Below, piece by piece: positions 8,735 through 16,766 of a stretch of DNA of 40,603 nt; position 1 is the stretch's first letter, and each line of letters starts with the position of its first letter. Made by a program: the position numbers and the translations under genes. The notes beneath the pieces are model-generated. The model was not told the origin of the DNA. It did not search any database and worked only from the letters and a program-made list of their open reading frames with translations. Source of the stretch: an uncultured Collinsella sp. (lineage in GTDB: Bacteria; Actinomycetota; Coriobacteriia; Coriobacteriales; Coriobacteriaceae); the NCBI GenBank assembly GCA_900551815.1, contig URXE01000011.1, positions 1 to 40,603 on the forward strand. The letters are read 5' to 3'.

Positions 8735-11161
8735 TTACGCGTGCCAGATCTCGTCGCGGTACTCGCGAATGGTGCGGTCGCTCGAGAACCAGCCGGAGGA
8801 GGCGGTGTTGAGCAGCGCCTTGCGGTTCCAGGTCTCCTGGTCGCTGTAGCTGCCGGTGAGCTTCTCCCAGGCGTCGACGTAGCTGCGGAAATCGGCCATG
8901 ACCAGGTCGGGGTCGTTGTTATTCATGAGCTCGTTGTAGATGCTCTCGAAGTTGCCCGAAAGACCCGCAAAGGTGTTGTCCTTGAGCTCGTCCATCACGC
9001 GGCCCAGACGCTCGCGGTCGCCGTTGAGGGAATCCCACGCAAAGTAGCTGTTGGATGCCCAGAGCTGCTCGACCTCGGGAGCGGTTAGGCCAAAGATGGC
9101 CTCGTTCTCACGGCCGGCCAGGTCGGCGATCTCGATGTTGGCGCCGTCGAGGGTGCCCAGCGTAATGGCGCCGTTCATCATGAGCTTCATGTTGGACGTG
9201 CCCGAGGCCTCCTTGCCGGCCGTGGAGATCTGCTCCGAAATCTCGGCGGCGGGGTAGATGAGCTGGGCGTTGCTCACGCGGAAGTTGGGGATAAAGCAGA
9301 CCTTCATAACCTCGTTGACGCGCGGGTCGTTGTTGATGACCTCGGCGACGGAGTTGATCAGGCGGATGGTCTCCTTGGCAAAGGTGTAGCTCGAGGCCGC
9401 CTTGCCGCTAAAGATGAAGGTCGTCGGCGTCACGTGGAAGTTGGGATCCGCGATGCGACGGTTGTAGATGTCCATCACCTTCATGATGTTCATGAGCTGG
9501 CGCTTATAGGCATGGAAGCGCTTTACCTGAACATCGAAGACGGTGTTGGGGTCAATGACCAGACCGGTCTCGGCCTTGACGTAGGCGGCCAGGCGCTCCT
9601 TGTTGGCGCGCTTGGAGGCACCCACGGCCTTCAGGAACTCGGTGTCGTTCTGGAACTCTTTGAGCTTCTCCAGCTCAAAGGCGTCCTTGAGCCAGCCGTC
9701 GCCAATGGCCTCGGTCACGAGCTTGGCGTAGGTGGGGTTGGCCTCGGCAAAGAAACGACGGTGCGAGATGCCGTTGGTCTTGTTGTTGAACTTCTCGGGC
9801 GTCAGGGCATAGAAGTCCTTGAGCACGATGTTCTTGATGATGTCGGAGTGGATCTTGGCCACGCCGTTGACGCTGTGGCTGCAGATCACGGACAGGTTGG
9901 CCATGCGAATCTCGCCGTCCCACAGGATGGCGGTCTGGCGCAGACGCTCCTGCCAGCCCTCCTGCGTGGTGTCGAACGATTCGTGCCAACGACGGCTGAT
10001 CTCGTCGATGATCTGGTACACGCGGGGGAGGAGCTTGGAGAACGTGCCGATGGGCCATTTCTCCAGGGCCTCGGGCAGGATGGTGTGGTTGGTGTAGCTC
10101 ACGACCTGCGTCACGATGTTCCAGGCGTCATCCCACTCGAGCTTCTTCTCGTCGATGAGGATGCGCATGAGCTCGGGGCCGCACATGGCGGGGTGGGTAT
10201 CGTTGGTGTGGATGGCCACAAACTGCGGCAGCAGCTCCCAGTTCGCGCCGTGCTCCTTCTCAAAGGTGTCGAGCAGGCTGCAGATGCCGGCCGAGACAAA
10301 CAGATACTCCTGCTTTAGGCGCAGCAGACGGCCGTGCTCGCCGGCGTCGTTGGGGTAGAGGATGGCGCTGATGGCCTCGGCCTCGGCGCGCTCGGCGTCT
10401 GCCAGGGCGTAGTCGCCGCGGTTGAAGGCCTCCAGATCGAAGTGCTCCTCGACCGGCTCAGCGGCCCATACGCGCAGCTTGTTGACGGTCTCGCCGGCAT
10501 AGCCCACCACGGGGATGTCGTAAGGAACGGCCAGGATGTCCTGCGTGTCCACCGTGCGGTAGAACGTGCGGCCGTTCTCCTCAAAGCCCTCGACGTGGCC
10601 ACCAAACTTAATGGTCACGGCCTTGTCCTGACGACGGACCTCCCAGGGATAACCGTGGGTGAGCCACTCGTCGGTGGCCTCGACCTGGCTGCCGTTGACG
10701 ATCTCCTGCTTAAACAGGCCGTAGCGGTAGCGCATGCCGTTGCCGTAGCCGGCAATGCCCTCGGCTGCCATGGAATCCAGGAAGCATGCGGCCAGACGGC
10801 CCAGGCCACCGTTGCCCAGCGCCGGATCGGGCTCCTGGTTCTCGATGACGGACAGGTCAAAGCCCATGTCGTCGAGCGCCTCGGCGACCATGTCGCGCAC
10901 GCCAAAGTTGAGCAGGTAGTTGTCGAGCAGGCGGCCGATCAAAAACTCGATCGAGAAGTAGTACACGCGCTTTTTGCCCTCGGCGGCTGCACGGGCGTCA
11001 CTCTTGGTGGCAACGGTGCGTGCCTTCTCGGCCACGAGCTTGGCCAGGGCGTTAAAGCGGTCGAGGTCGCTGGCGGCCTCGACGCTCTTGCCGCTGATGC
11101 TCATGACGGCATCGCGATAGAGCTCGGTAAACTCCTGCTTGTTGTCGAAGATCTTATTCAT
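8735..11161 (-). CDS. glgP: glycogen/starch phosphorylase
   Basis: An 808-aa GT35 phosphorylase that releases glucose-1-phosphate from the non-reducing ends of glycogen using phosphate. Clear signatures are NGGLGRLAACFLDSMA (about residues 120-135), the HTNDTHPA segment, and the pyridoxal-phosphate region EASGTSNMKLMMNGA, whose Lys (about 658) holds the cofactor as a Schiff base. Full-length for the bacterial family. A GGGGGAAAGGA ribosome site precedes the ATG. It follows glgB; a small CGCCCC-CGC-GGGGCG hairpin (11216-11230) lies in the 94-nt gap. Synthesis and breakdown genes share one cluster, so flux is presumably set by enzyme control and by differential expression within the operon. Confidence 0.97.
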   Translation of the reverse strand: MNKIFDNKQEFTELYRDAVMSISGKSVEAASDLDRFNALAKLVAEKARTVATKSDARAAAEGKKRVYYFSIEFLIGRLLDNYLLNFGVRDMVAEALDDMGFDLSVIENQEPDPALGNGGLGRLAACFLDSMAAEGIAGYGNGMRYRYGLFKQEIVNGSQVEATDEWLTHGYPWEVRRQDKAVTIKFGGHVEGFEENGRTFYRTVDTQDILAVPYDIPVVGYAGETVNKLRVWAAEPVEEHFDLEAFNRGDYALADAERAEAEAISAILYPNDAGEHGRLLRLKQEYLFVSAGICSLLDTFEKEHGANWELLPQFVAIHTNDTHPAMCGPELMRILIDEKKLEWDDAWNIVTQVVSYTNHTILPEALEKWPIGTFSKLLPRVYQIIDEISRRWHESFDTTQEGWQERLRQTAILWDGEIRMANLSVICSHSVNGVAKIHSDIIKNIVLKDFYALTPEKFNNKTNGISHRRFFAEANPTYAKLVTEAIGDGWLKDAFELEKLKEFQNDTEFLKAVGASKRANKERLAAYVKAETGLVIDPNTVFDVQVKRFHAYKRQLMNIMKVMDIYNRRIADPNFHVTPTTFIFSGKAASSYTFAKETIRLINSVAEVINNDPRVNEVMKVCFIPNFRVSNAQLIYPAAEISEQISTAGKEASGTSNMKLMMNGAITLGTLDGANIEIADLAGRENEAIFGLTAPEVEQLWASNSYFAWDSLNGDRERLGRVMDELKDNTFAGLSGNFESIYNELMNNNDPDLVMADFRSYVDAWEKLTGSYSDQETWNRKALLNTASSGWFSSDRTIREYRDEIWHA

Positions 11162-11255
11162 ACGTTCCTTTCCCCCGGGGATGTTTCTCCCGGAACGGTT
11201 ATGACATGTATCCTACGCCCCCGCGGGGCGGGTAATTACAGTGGTAACGCCTTTG

Positions 11256-13517
11256 TTACGCTTTCTTGGCAGGAGCCTTAACAGCAGCTGCCTTGGCCTT
11301 GGGAGCAGCCTTTTTAGTGGCTGCCTTCTTGGCCGTGATGGACTTGGCCGAAGCCTTGGCAGCGGGCTTGGCGGCCTTCGCCTTAGCCGGAGCCTTCTTA
11401 GCAGCCGCGGGCTTGGGTTTCACCGAGGACGTGCGCTTGCGCGTCGCCTTCTTGGGTTCCTCGACCACGGGCGGCTTATAGCTACTGGGACCGCGGCGCT
11501 TAAGCACCACGCCAGCCAGACCGGGAACCTTGATCTCGATAGAGTCCATCTGCCCGTTCCAGGGATAGGGCTCACTCGAGCAGGTGTAAGGCTCTTCGCC
11601 GGCATAACCGCTGCCGCCAAACTCGGGACGGTCGGAATCAAAGATGACCTCCCAGTCACCCTCGCGCGGCACGCCCACACGGAAGCTCTCGTAGCTCGCC
11701 GGGTCAAAGTTGATCAGGATCACCAGGTCGTCATCGACGTCCTCGCCCTGGCGCACAAAGCTCACGATGGACTGCTTGGAGTTGTCCGCGTCGATCCAGG
11801 TAAAGCCGTCGTCGGTGTAGCCGCGCTCGTACAGGGCGGGCTCGGCGGTGTACAGGTGGTTGAGCGCCTTGATAAATGCCTGATGATGACGGTGGGTCTC
11901 GTACTCCTCGGTCAGGAACCACTGGATGGACTCGTAGTAGCGCCACTCAATAAACTGGCCGATCTCGTTGCCCATAAAGTTGAGCTTGGCACCGGGGTGC
12001 GTCATTTGGTAGAAAGCCAGCGTGCGCAGGCCGGCAAACTGGCGCCACCAGTCGCCCGGCATGCGGCCGATGAGCGAGCACTTGCCGTGCACGACCTCGT
12101 CGTGGCTCAGCGGGCAAATGAAGTTCTCGGTAAAGGCATACATGATGGAGAACGTGAGCAGCCCGTGGTTGCCGGGGCGCCACGGAAAATCGGTCTGTAT
12201 GTAGTGCAGGGTATCGTTCATCCAGCCCATGTCCCACTTGTAGTGGAAGCCCAGGCCACCGTCCTGCGGCGGATAGGTCACGAGCGGCCACGCGGTGGAC
12301 TCCTCGGCCATCATCATCACGTCAGGGAAGTGAGCCTCCACGGCGCAGTTGACCTGGCGGATAAACGCGCTGGCGTCCAGGTCCTCCTCGGTACCGTACT
12401 TATTGAACTTTTTTTGGCCGGGATCGTCGATGCCAAAGTTGAGATACAGCATGCTGGACACGCCGTCCATGCGAATGCCGTCCACGTGGAAGTTCTCGAG
12501 CCAGTACAGCACGTTGGAGACCAGGAAGGAGCGGACCTCGCCGCGGGCGAAGTCAAACTTGTGCGTGCCCCAGTTGGGGTGAATCTCGTGCTCAAACAGC
12601 ATGTGGCCGTTAAAGGTGGCAAGGCCGTGGGAGTCGGCACAAAAGCCGCCGGGCACCCAGTCCATGATTACGCCAATGCCTGCCTCATGGCACGCATCGA
12701 TAAAGTGCATGAGCTGCTGCGGATTGCCGTAGCGCGACGTGGCGGCATAGTAGCCGGTCGTCTGGTAGCCCCAGGAGCCATCGAAGGGATGCTCCATAAG
12801 CGGCATGACCTCGATATGCGTGTAACCCATGTCGCGCACGTAGTCCACGAGCTCCACCGACAGGTCGTCGTAGGTGTAAAAATCACCGCGCTGCGCGGGG
12901 AAGGGATCCATGGGGCCGGGATAGTTGCCGTACTCGTCGGGTTCGCCCTGCGGCGCGTCGCCGTGGCGCTTCCACGAGCCAATATGCACCTCGTAGATGT
13001 TGAGCGGCTGCGACATGTGGTTGTGGTCGGCGCGGCGCTTGAGCCACGCAGCGTCGTTCCACTTGTAGCCATCGAGGGTCCACAGCACGCTCGCGGTTCC
13101 CGGAGGGCACTCGGCCTTAAAGGCGTACGGATCGGCCTTGTAAAGCTTTTCGCCCTCGTTGGTCTCAATGAGGTATTTATAGAGCTGGCCCTGCTCGGCG
13201 CCAGGAATAAAGCCTTCCCAAATAGAGCTCGTATGCACGGGCACCAGCGGGTTGGCTTGTTCATCCCAATTGTTGAATTCACCGATAACGTGGACGCTCT
13301 TAACGTCGGGCGCCCAAACGCAAAAACGCCAGCCGCGCGTGCGCTGCTGCGTGTCGGGATGTGCGCCCATCTTTTCCCAGCTGCGCTCCCACGTACCAAT
13401 GCCAAACAGATAGACATCGTCTTTGGTGAGCTCTGGTGCGTGCGGGGCGGCTTTACGGGTAGCGGGCTTTTTGGTTGCTGGCTTTAGCTTTGTATCGCTC
13501 ACGTTTGATCCCATCAT
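11256..13517 (-). CDS. glgB: 1,4-alpha-glucan branching enzyme with a Lys/Ala-rich tail
   Basis: A GH13 branching enzyme of about 753 aa that makes alpha-1,6 branches in glycogen. A CBM48-type domain (RGWRFCVWAPDVKSVHVIG) precedes the barrel. Catalytic residues lie in DGIRMDGV (nucleophile, about 349), MMMAEES (acid/base, about 403) and LSHDEVVHG (about 471). From about residue 683 the protein runs into some 70 residues of AKKAPAKAKAAK-type sequence, almost only Ala, Lys, Pro, Thr and Ser. A short KPATKKPATRKAA segment also sits near the N-terminus. Both are unusual for GlgB and echo the tail of GlgA in the same operon. The reading frame stays open to 13637, but MMGSNVSD at 13517 or 13514, or the GTG at VSDTK, are better starts than the longer extension. 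None has a strong ribosome site. It is the first gene of the minus-strand glycogen cluster. Confidence 0.93.
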   Translation of the reverse strand: MMGSNVSDTKLKPATKKPATRKAAPHAPELTKDDVYLFGIGTWERSWEKMGAHPDTQQRTRGWRFCVWAPDVKSVHVIGEFNNWDEQANPLVPVHTSSIWEGFIPGAEQGQLYKYLIETNEGEKLYKADPYAFKAECPPGTASVLWTLDGYKWNDAAWLKRRADHNHMSQPLNIYEVHIGSWKRHGDAPQGEPDEYGNYPGPMDPFPAQRGDFYTYDDLSVELVDYVRDMGYTHIEVMPLMEHPFDGSWGYQTTGYYAATSRYGNPQQLMHFIDACHEAGIGVIMDWVPGGFCADSHGLATFNGHMLFEHEIHPNWGTHKFDFARGEVRSFLVSNVLYWLENFHVDGIRMDGVSSMLYLNFGIDDPGQKKFNKYGTEEDLDASAFIRQVNCAVEAHFPDVMMMAEESTAWPLVTYPPQDGGLGFHYKWDMGWMNDTLHYIQTDFPWRPGNHGLLTFSIMYAFTENFICPLSHDEVVHGKCSLIGRMPGDWWRQFAGLRTLAFYQMTHPGAKLNFMGNEIGQFIEWRYYESIQWFLTEEYETHRHHQAFIKALNHLYTAEPALYERGYTDDGFTWIDADNSKQSIVSFVRQGEDVDDDLVILINFDPASYESFRVGVPREGDWEVIFDSDRPEFGGSGYAGEEPYTCSSEPYPWNGQMDSIEIKVPGLAGVVLKRRGPSSYKPPVVEEPKKATRKRTSSVKPKPAAAKKAPAKAKAAKPAAKASAKSITAKKAATKKAAPKAKAAAVKAPAKKA

Positions 13518-13738
13518 GACGCGGCAGCGTATTGCCTTGGTGACTAGATGCGAAAGGTCCAAGGCTGCACGAATCGAAGGGACGGCAAAGTTTCTGTGAT
13601 TCGTTCCACCTCGCGTGCTCGGTGGAACTTTCGGCAAAAACTACGATAACACCTGTACGTTAGTTTTATGAACGAAAGCGGATTTGCGGGTGCGTTTAAT
13701 CGGTAAGCGACATGTTTATACCACTGACAGAATTGCCG

Positions 13739-13826
13739 TGGTAAAACTCTTGACAGTTTTACCAATTTGGGTTTCAAAATTGTTTGGCTGACGTTTGGTA
13801 AAACGTTTTTAGCAGGATGTTTACCA
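13739..13826. promoter_or_regulatory. operator cluster in the glgB/HAD divergent region
   Basis: A perfect inverted repeat, TGGTAAAAC-N8-GTTTTACCA, spans 13739-13764 and encloses a TTGACA box (13750-13755) that could be a -35 element for the plus-strand HAD gene. A second TGGTAAAACG (13796-13805) is followed by TTTTT, giving a near-palindrome centred on CG. GTTTACCA recurs at 13819-13826. The same half-site occurs upstream of the GH13-GH77 gene. A LacI-type (MalR/CcpA-like) regulator is the likeliest reader, but this is inference. Confidence 0.55.
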
Positions 13827-13848
13827 TTTGATATCGAAAGGTTCGTTT

Positions 13849-14538
13849 ATGTCCCATACCGCCGCTCCCAAGGTTGCTTTTATTTTCGATTGCGACGGCA
13901 CACTGGTTAATAGCACCCCCGTTTGGGCCTATGCCCAGCCAGAGTTATTGCACCGCCACGGGATTGACGTGACCGTGGATGACTTTGCCCAATTTGAGCA
14001 CCTGTCGCTGGAGGACGAGTGCCAGGCCTACCACGATACGTGGGGCATTGGCGCAAATGGCGAGGAGTTGTATCGCGAGCTGCGCGAGATTTTGATCGAT
14101 GGGTACTCCAAGGTGCCGCCGCGCGAGGGGCTCCTGGCTTTTTTGGAGCGGGCGAAGGCGGCGGGCATTGCCATGTGCGTTGCCACTTCCACGCCGACCG
14201 AGCTTGTTGGGTCTGCGCTTGCGGGAGCCGGGCTCGACGCTTACATGGAGTTTGTTACCACGACGGGCGAGGCGGGACGCTCCAAACAGTTCCCCGACGT
14301 ATACGAGCTGGCGCTGCGTCGCCTGGAAGAGCGCCACGAGTGCAAGTTTAAGCGCGCATGGGTGTTTGAAGACGCGGTCTTTGGCCTAAAGAGCTCTGGC
14401 ACCGCAGGCTTTAAGCGCGTGGGCATCTATGACCCGCACGGCCGCATGAAGCGCGATGACGTGCGCGCCAACTGCGATATCTTTATCGACAGCTACGAGG
14501 AGCTGGACCTTGACTGTGTGCTTTCGTTTGAGGGCTAG
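13849..14538 (+). CDS. HAD-superfamily hydrolase, beta-phosphoglucomutase-like
   Basis: A 229-aa HAD subfamily IA phosphatase/phosphomutase. Motif I is FDCDGTLVNS near the N-terminus (nucleophile Asp and general acid Asp), motif II is the Ser/Thr in VATSTPTELVG, and the acidic metal motif is VFEDAVFGLKSS. A helical cap domain lies between motifs I and II. The start at 13849 is chosen because AAAGG lies 8 nt upstream, although the frame is open to 13828. It is divergent from glgB and shares its operator-rich upstream region, which suggests a link to sugar-phosphate metabolism, for example as beta-phosphoglucomutase in maltose use. The substrate cannot be fixed by sequence; a general sugar phosphatase is the alternative. 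The thiamine pyrophosphokinase gene begins right after its stop codon. Confidence 0.85.
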   Translation: MSHTAAPKVAFIFDCDGTLVNSTPVWAYAQPELLHRHGIDVTVDDFAQFEHLSLEDECQAYHDTWGIGANGEELYRELREILIDGYSKVPPREGLLAFLERAKAAGIAMCVATSTPTELVGSALAGAGLDAYMEFVTTTGEAGRSKQFPDVYELALRRLEERHECKFKRAWVFEDAVFGLKSSGTAGFKRVGIYDPHGRMKRDDVRANCDIFIDSYEELDLDCVLSFEG

Positions 14539-15189
14539 GTGAGGGCCGTGGCTTGCAAAGTACTTGTAGTCTGCGGCTCGCCCTTGGTGGCGAGCGCGGA
14601 TCTGTTGCGTAGGCTAGCGGGGGAGTGCGACCACGTTGTCGCCGTGGACCGTGGACTCGACGCGCTGCTGGGCGCGGGACTGGGCTGCGACGTGTATGTG
14701 GGGGATGCCGACACGGTGAGCGATGCGGGCCGCGCGTTGGTCGATGCCGCCAAAGACTTCGAAGTAGAGCGCCATGACCCCTACAAGGACTATACCGATC
14801 TGGCGCTAGCGCTCGATTCCGTCCGCCGTCGTTGGCCGGGTGCCGAAGTGGTTGCGACCTGCGCCACCGGCGGTCGCCCGGATATGGCGCTTTCCGTTCT
14901 TGGGCTGCTCGCTGGCTACGAGGATGCTCCCATCTGGATCGCCGAGGACAAGGTGGTCGCCCGCATCCTCCACGCAGGCGAATCGTGGACCATCGAAGGC
15001 GCCGAAAGCAAGACGTTCTCCATCATCGCCATTGCCCCCAACACCAAGGTAAGCGAACACGGTCTAGAGTGGGAGTTAGACCACAGCCCACTGGGCCTGC
15101 TGGCCGACACGGGCATCAGCAACGTCGTCAGGTCAACAGCCACGATCCAAGTCCACACCGGCACCGCCATCGCTTACCTCTACAAGTAA
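14539..15189 (+). CDS. thiamine pyrophosphokinase
   Basis: A 216-aa enzyme that pyrophosphorylates thiamine to thiamine diphosphate using ATP. Family motifs are VAVDRGLDALL, YVGDADTVSD (metal/ATP-binding Asp residues), the KDYTDLALAL segment, and TGGRPDMALSVLGLL. The C-terminal beta-rich domain ends with the thiamine-binding-like SPLGLLADTGISNVV. Length is normal. The GTG start directly follows the HAD stop codon with GAGG at a suitable distance, so the two are co-transcribed; GTG at 14548 is an alternative start. No TPP riboswitch is seen upstream. Confidence 0.9.
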   Translation: MRAVACKVLVVCGSPLVASADLLRRLAGECDHVVAVDRGLDALLGAGLGCDVYVGDADTVSDAGRALVDAAKDFEVERHDPYKDYTDLALALDSVRRRWPGAEVVATCATGGRPDMALSVLGLLAGYEDAPIWIAEDKVVARILHAGESWTIEGAESKTFSIIAIAPNTKVSEHGLEWELDHSPLGLLADTGISNVVRSTATIQVHTGTAIAYLYK

Positions 15190-15262
15190 GGTCTATCGCA
15201 TCAGGAATTTATCCACCGTCCAAGGAAAACGCGTAAGGCGGTAAATCAATCCAAAATTCCCC

Positions 15263-15291
15263 TTGCATCCCCGAAGATCTTCCCCTATAGT
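15263..15291 (+). promoter_or_regulatory. promoter of the tRNA-Ala gene
   Basis: A TTGCAT box (15263-15268) is separated by exactly 17 bp from TATAGT (15286-15291). The predicted start of transcription is about 6 nt before the tRNA 5' end. Confidence 0.7.
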
Positions 15292-15304
15292 ACTACCTCG
15301 TCAC

Positions 15305-15380
15305 GGGGGCGTAGCTCAGCTGGGAGAGCGCTTGACTGGCAGTCAAGAGGTCAGGGGTTCGATTCCCCTCGTCTCCACCA
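15305..15380 (+). tRNA. tRNA-Ala (anticodon GGC)
   Basis: A 76-nt cloverleaf with a 7-bp acceptor stem, GTAGCTCAGCTGGGAGAGC D arm, anticodon stem CTTGA/TCAAG around the loop CTGGCAG (anticodon GGC, reading GCC), and GGGGTTCGATTCCCC T arm. The acceptor stem contains G3:U70, the alanine identity pair. The 3' CCA is encoded in the DNA. It is monocistronic, with a promoter just upstream and a terminator just downstream. Confidence 0.97.
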
Positions 15381-15391
15381 TCGTGAATTCA

Positions 15392-15421
15392 AAGGCCTTC
15401 GGTATCCCGAAGGCCTTTTTT
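15392..15421 (+). terminator. intrinsic terminator of tRNA-Ala
   Basis: An 11-bp stem (AAGGCCTTCGG / CCGAAGGCCTT) with a 4-nt loop is followed directly by a T run. It lies 11 nt after the tRNA. Confidence 0.9.
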
Positions 15422-15829
15422 CATGCCAAAATATCTCGCGCCGCAAACCCCACCTACGCCAACAAAAAGTTGCACAATTTATTTCCCATCTCTGTACATA
15501 GTTTGTTAGAAAAATGCAATTACCAGTGCAGCTCGCCGTTCCATTTGTGCTTCAGGATCACCCTTAATCACCGCTAGCACCCCAATAACCTGCATCAATG
15601 TGAACAACATCCCAAAACAACCCCCTTAAGCACGCCAAATGAACGATATGTTGTCCGACGCAGCCCAAATCAGTTTCGCTACCAGCTTGTGCTAGGATAC
15701 CTAATGTTACATGAGTTCAACTGCGCTCACGGCTCCAGCAAGTCGCAAAGCGCAGGGTCGATCAGCATCCGGCCGTAACGGCGGTGCCAGAAACACCACG
15801 AGCTCCAATATCGATTGCCATACGCGATT
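15422..15829. other. non-coding stretch between the tRNA-Ala and the glycan cluster
   Basis: No convincing gene is seen on either strand. The region is richer in A+T than its flanks and contains several stop codons in every frame. The 3' side of a tRNA gene is a common integration site, but no repeat of the tRNA end was found in the window by eye. Confidence 0.5.
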
Positions 15830-15858
15830 TTGCATTAGTTTTTGTGGCTATTTATAAG
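15830..15858 (+). promoter_or_regulatory. candidate promoter of the glycan cluster
   Basis: TTGCAT (15830-15835), a 17-bp spacer and TATAAG (15853-15858) give a sigma-70-like promoter. It would start an mRNA with a leader of about 300 nt before the LoaP-like gene. The -35 box is the same TTGCAT used by the tRNA promoter. Confidence 0.6.
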
Positions 15859-15915
15859 TTCGCATTACGCGTGCAATAAGTTGGTATGGCAAACCACATC
15901 AGTCCTACAGCTGTT

Positions 15916-15959
15916 TGCGTGCGGTCCAGTTTTGTTCCCGCTTGACTGGTTCGCACGCA
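15916..15959 (+). promoter_or_regulatory. leader hairpin I upstream of the LoaP-like gene
   Basis: A two-part stem: TGCGTGCG (15916-15923) pairs with CGCACGCA (15952-15959), and CCAGT (15926-15930) pairs with ACTGG (15945-15949), with a 2x2 internal loop and a 14-nt apical loop. A TTTTT run follows about 20 nt later, after a second CCAGCTGG palindrome. It could be an attenuator or a protein-binding leader element. Confidence 0.55.
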
Positions 15960-16063
15960 GCCAGCTGGGGATGCGGTCTTTTTGCGATACACGTCCGCGT
16001 CTCTAGCAACTGCATTTGTACATACCGTTCACGGTGGGGCAGAGCCACGTGCTTGCCTAACTG

Positions 16064-16136
16064 GGCTCAGGGTTTGAATATGGAGCGCCTTCGCGCACGA
16101 GCGCCCTGGCGAAGCCATACCCAAACCCCGTGAGCC
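16064..16136 (+). promoter_or_regulatory. leader hairpin II directly upstream of the LoaP-like gene
   Basis: A long stem closes a 14-nt loop. GGCTCA (16064-16069) pairs with TGAGCC (16131-16136), GGGTTTG (16070-16076) with CAAACCC (16122-16128), TATGG (16079-16083) with CCATA (16115-16119), and CTTCGC (16089-16094) with GCGAAG (16109-16114). A 5-nt bulge (AGCGC) and small internal loops interrupt it. Twenty-four base pairs this close to the antiterminator gene suggest a functional RNA element, perhaps the LoaP recruitment site or an autoregulatory attenuator. No U tract follows. Confidence 0.65.
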
Positions 16137-16165
16137 ACACGTAAGACAGCAAGGGGGTGGTGCTC

Positions 16166-16711
16166 GTGTGGTATGTGATCCAGGTCATTAACGGACGCGA
16201 AGATGTAATGCGCGAGCGCATCGAGCGTATGGTGCCTACGAGCGCCATGCAGGAGCTCTTTTATCCTCAATTTCAAACCGAAATTAAAGTACACGGCGAA
16301 TGGGTCAATACGACTAAGCCGCTCTTTCCCGGTTATCTTATCTGCGATACGGCAGATCCTCGAACCGTGCAACAGTATCTGCTACGTATGGACGACTTTG
16401 CCCGGGTGCTTTCCCAGGACGGTCAGTTTGTGCCGCTGGCAAAAGAAGAGGTTCAGCTTATTGGCGGCTTTACGCATAGGGGAGACCGCGTAGTGCCCAT
16501 GAGCGAGGCCCTAAAGGACGGCGACCAGGTCGTAGTGACGGCAGGCCCACTGCTGGGCCACGAACGCCTTATCAAAACCATTAACAGACGCAAGAGCAAT
16601 GCTTATTTGGAGCTCGACCTGTGTGGCCGACGCGTAACAACTCGCGTTGGCCTCGCCGTGCTTTCAGCCGAGCAGCGCGTCACGCGAAACCTTAAAAAGG
16701 CGATCGCCTAG
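16166..16711 (+). CDS. loaP: LoaP/NusG-family transcription antiterminator
   Basis: A 181-aa NusG paralogue. The NGN domain begins WYVIQVINGRED and includes the PGYLICDT segment. The C-terminal KOW domain follows (GDQVVVTAGPLLGHERLI, then IKTINRRKSNAYLELDL). Specialised NusG paralogues of the LoaP type sit at the head of long polysaccharide or secondary-metabolite operons in Firmicutes and Actinobacteria. They load onto RNA polymerase at a leader RNA element so that it reads through terminators. The GTG at 16166 is preferred because AGGGGG ends 8 nt upstream and the protein then starts with the family's WYVIQV. It is the first gene of the glycan cluster, after a leader with two strong hairpins. 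A housekeeping NusG is unlikely because of the context and the divergent sequence. Confidence 0.88.
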   Translation: MWYVIQVINGREDVMRERIERMVPTSAMQELFYPQFQTEIKVHGEWVNTTKPLFPGYLICDTADPRTVQQYLLRMDDFARVLSQDGQFVPLAKEEVQLIGGFTHRGDRVVPMSEALKDGDQVVVTAGPLLGHERLIKTINRRKSNAYLELDLCGRRVTTRVGLAVLSAEQRVTRNLKKAIA

Positions 16712-16766
16712 CTGCAGGCGACTGTTTAACGGGACAGGGAGGATCCACGGGGGCGGAGACGTAGGT

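Noticed and set aside
11241..13487. Long plus-strand frame opposite glgB.
   Set aside because: Shadow of the branching enzyme gene created by GC-rich codon bias; no family pattern.
15422..15829. Possible integrated element or attachment site next to tRNA-Ala.
   Set aside because: No integrase gene and no second copy of the tRNA 3' end were found by eye in the window.
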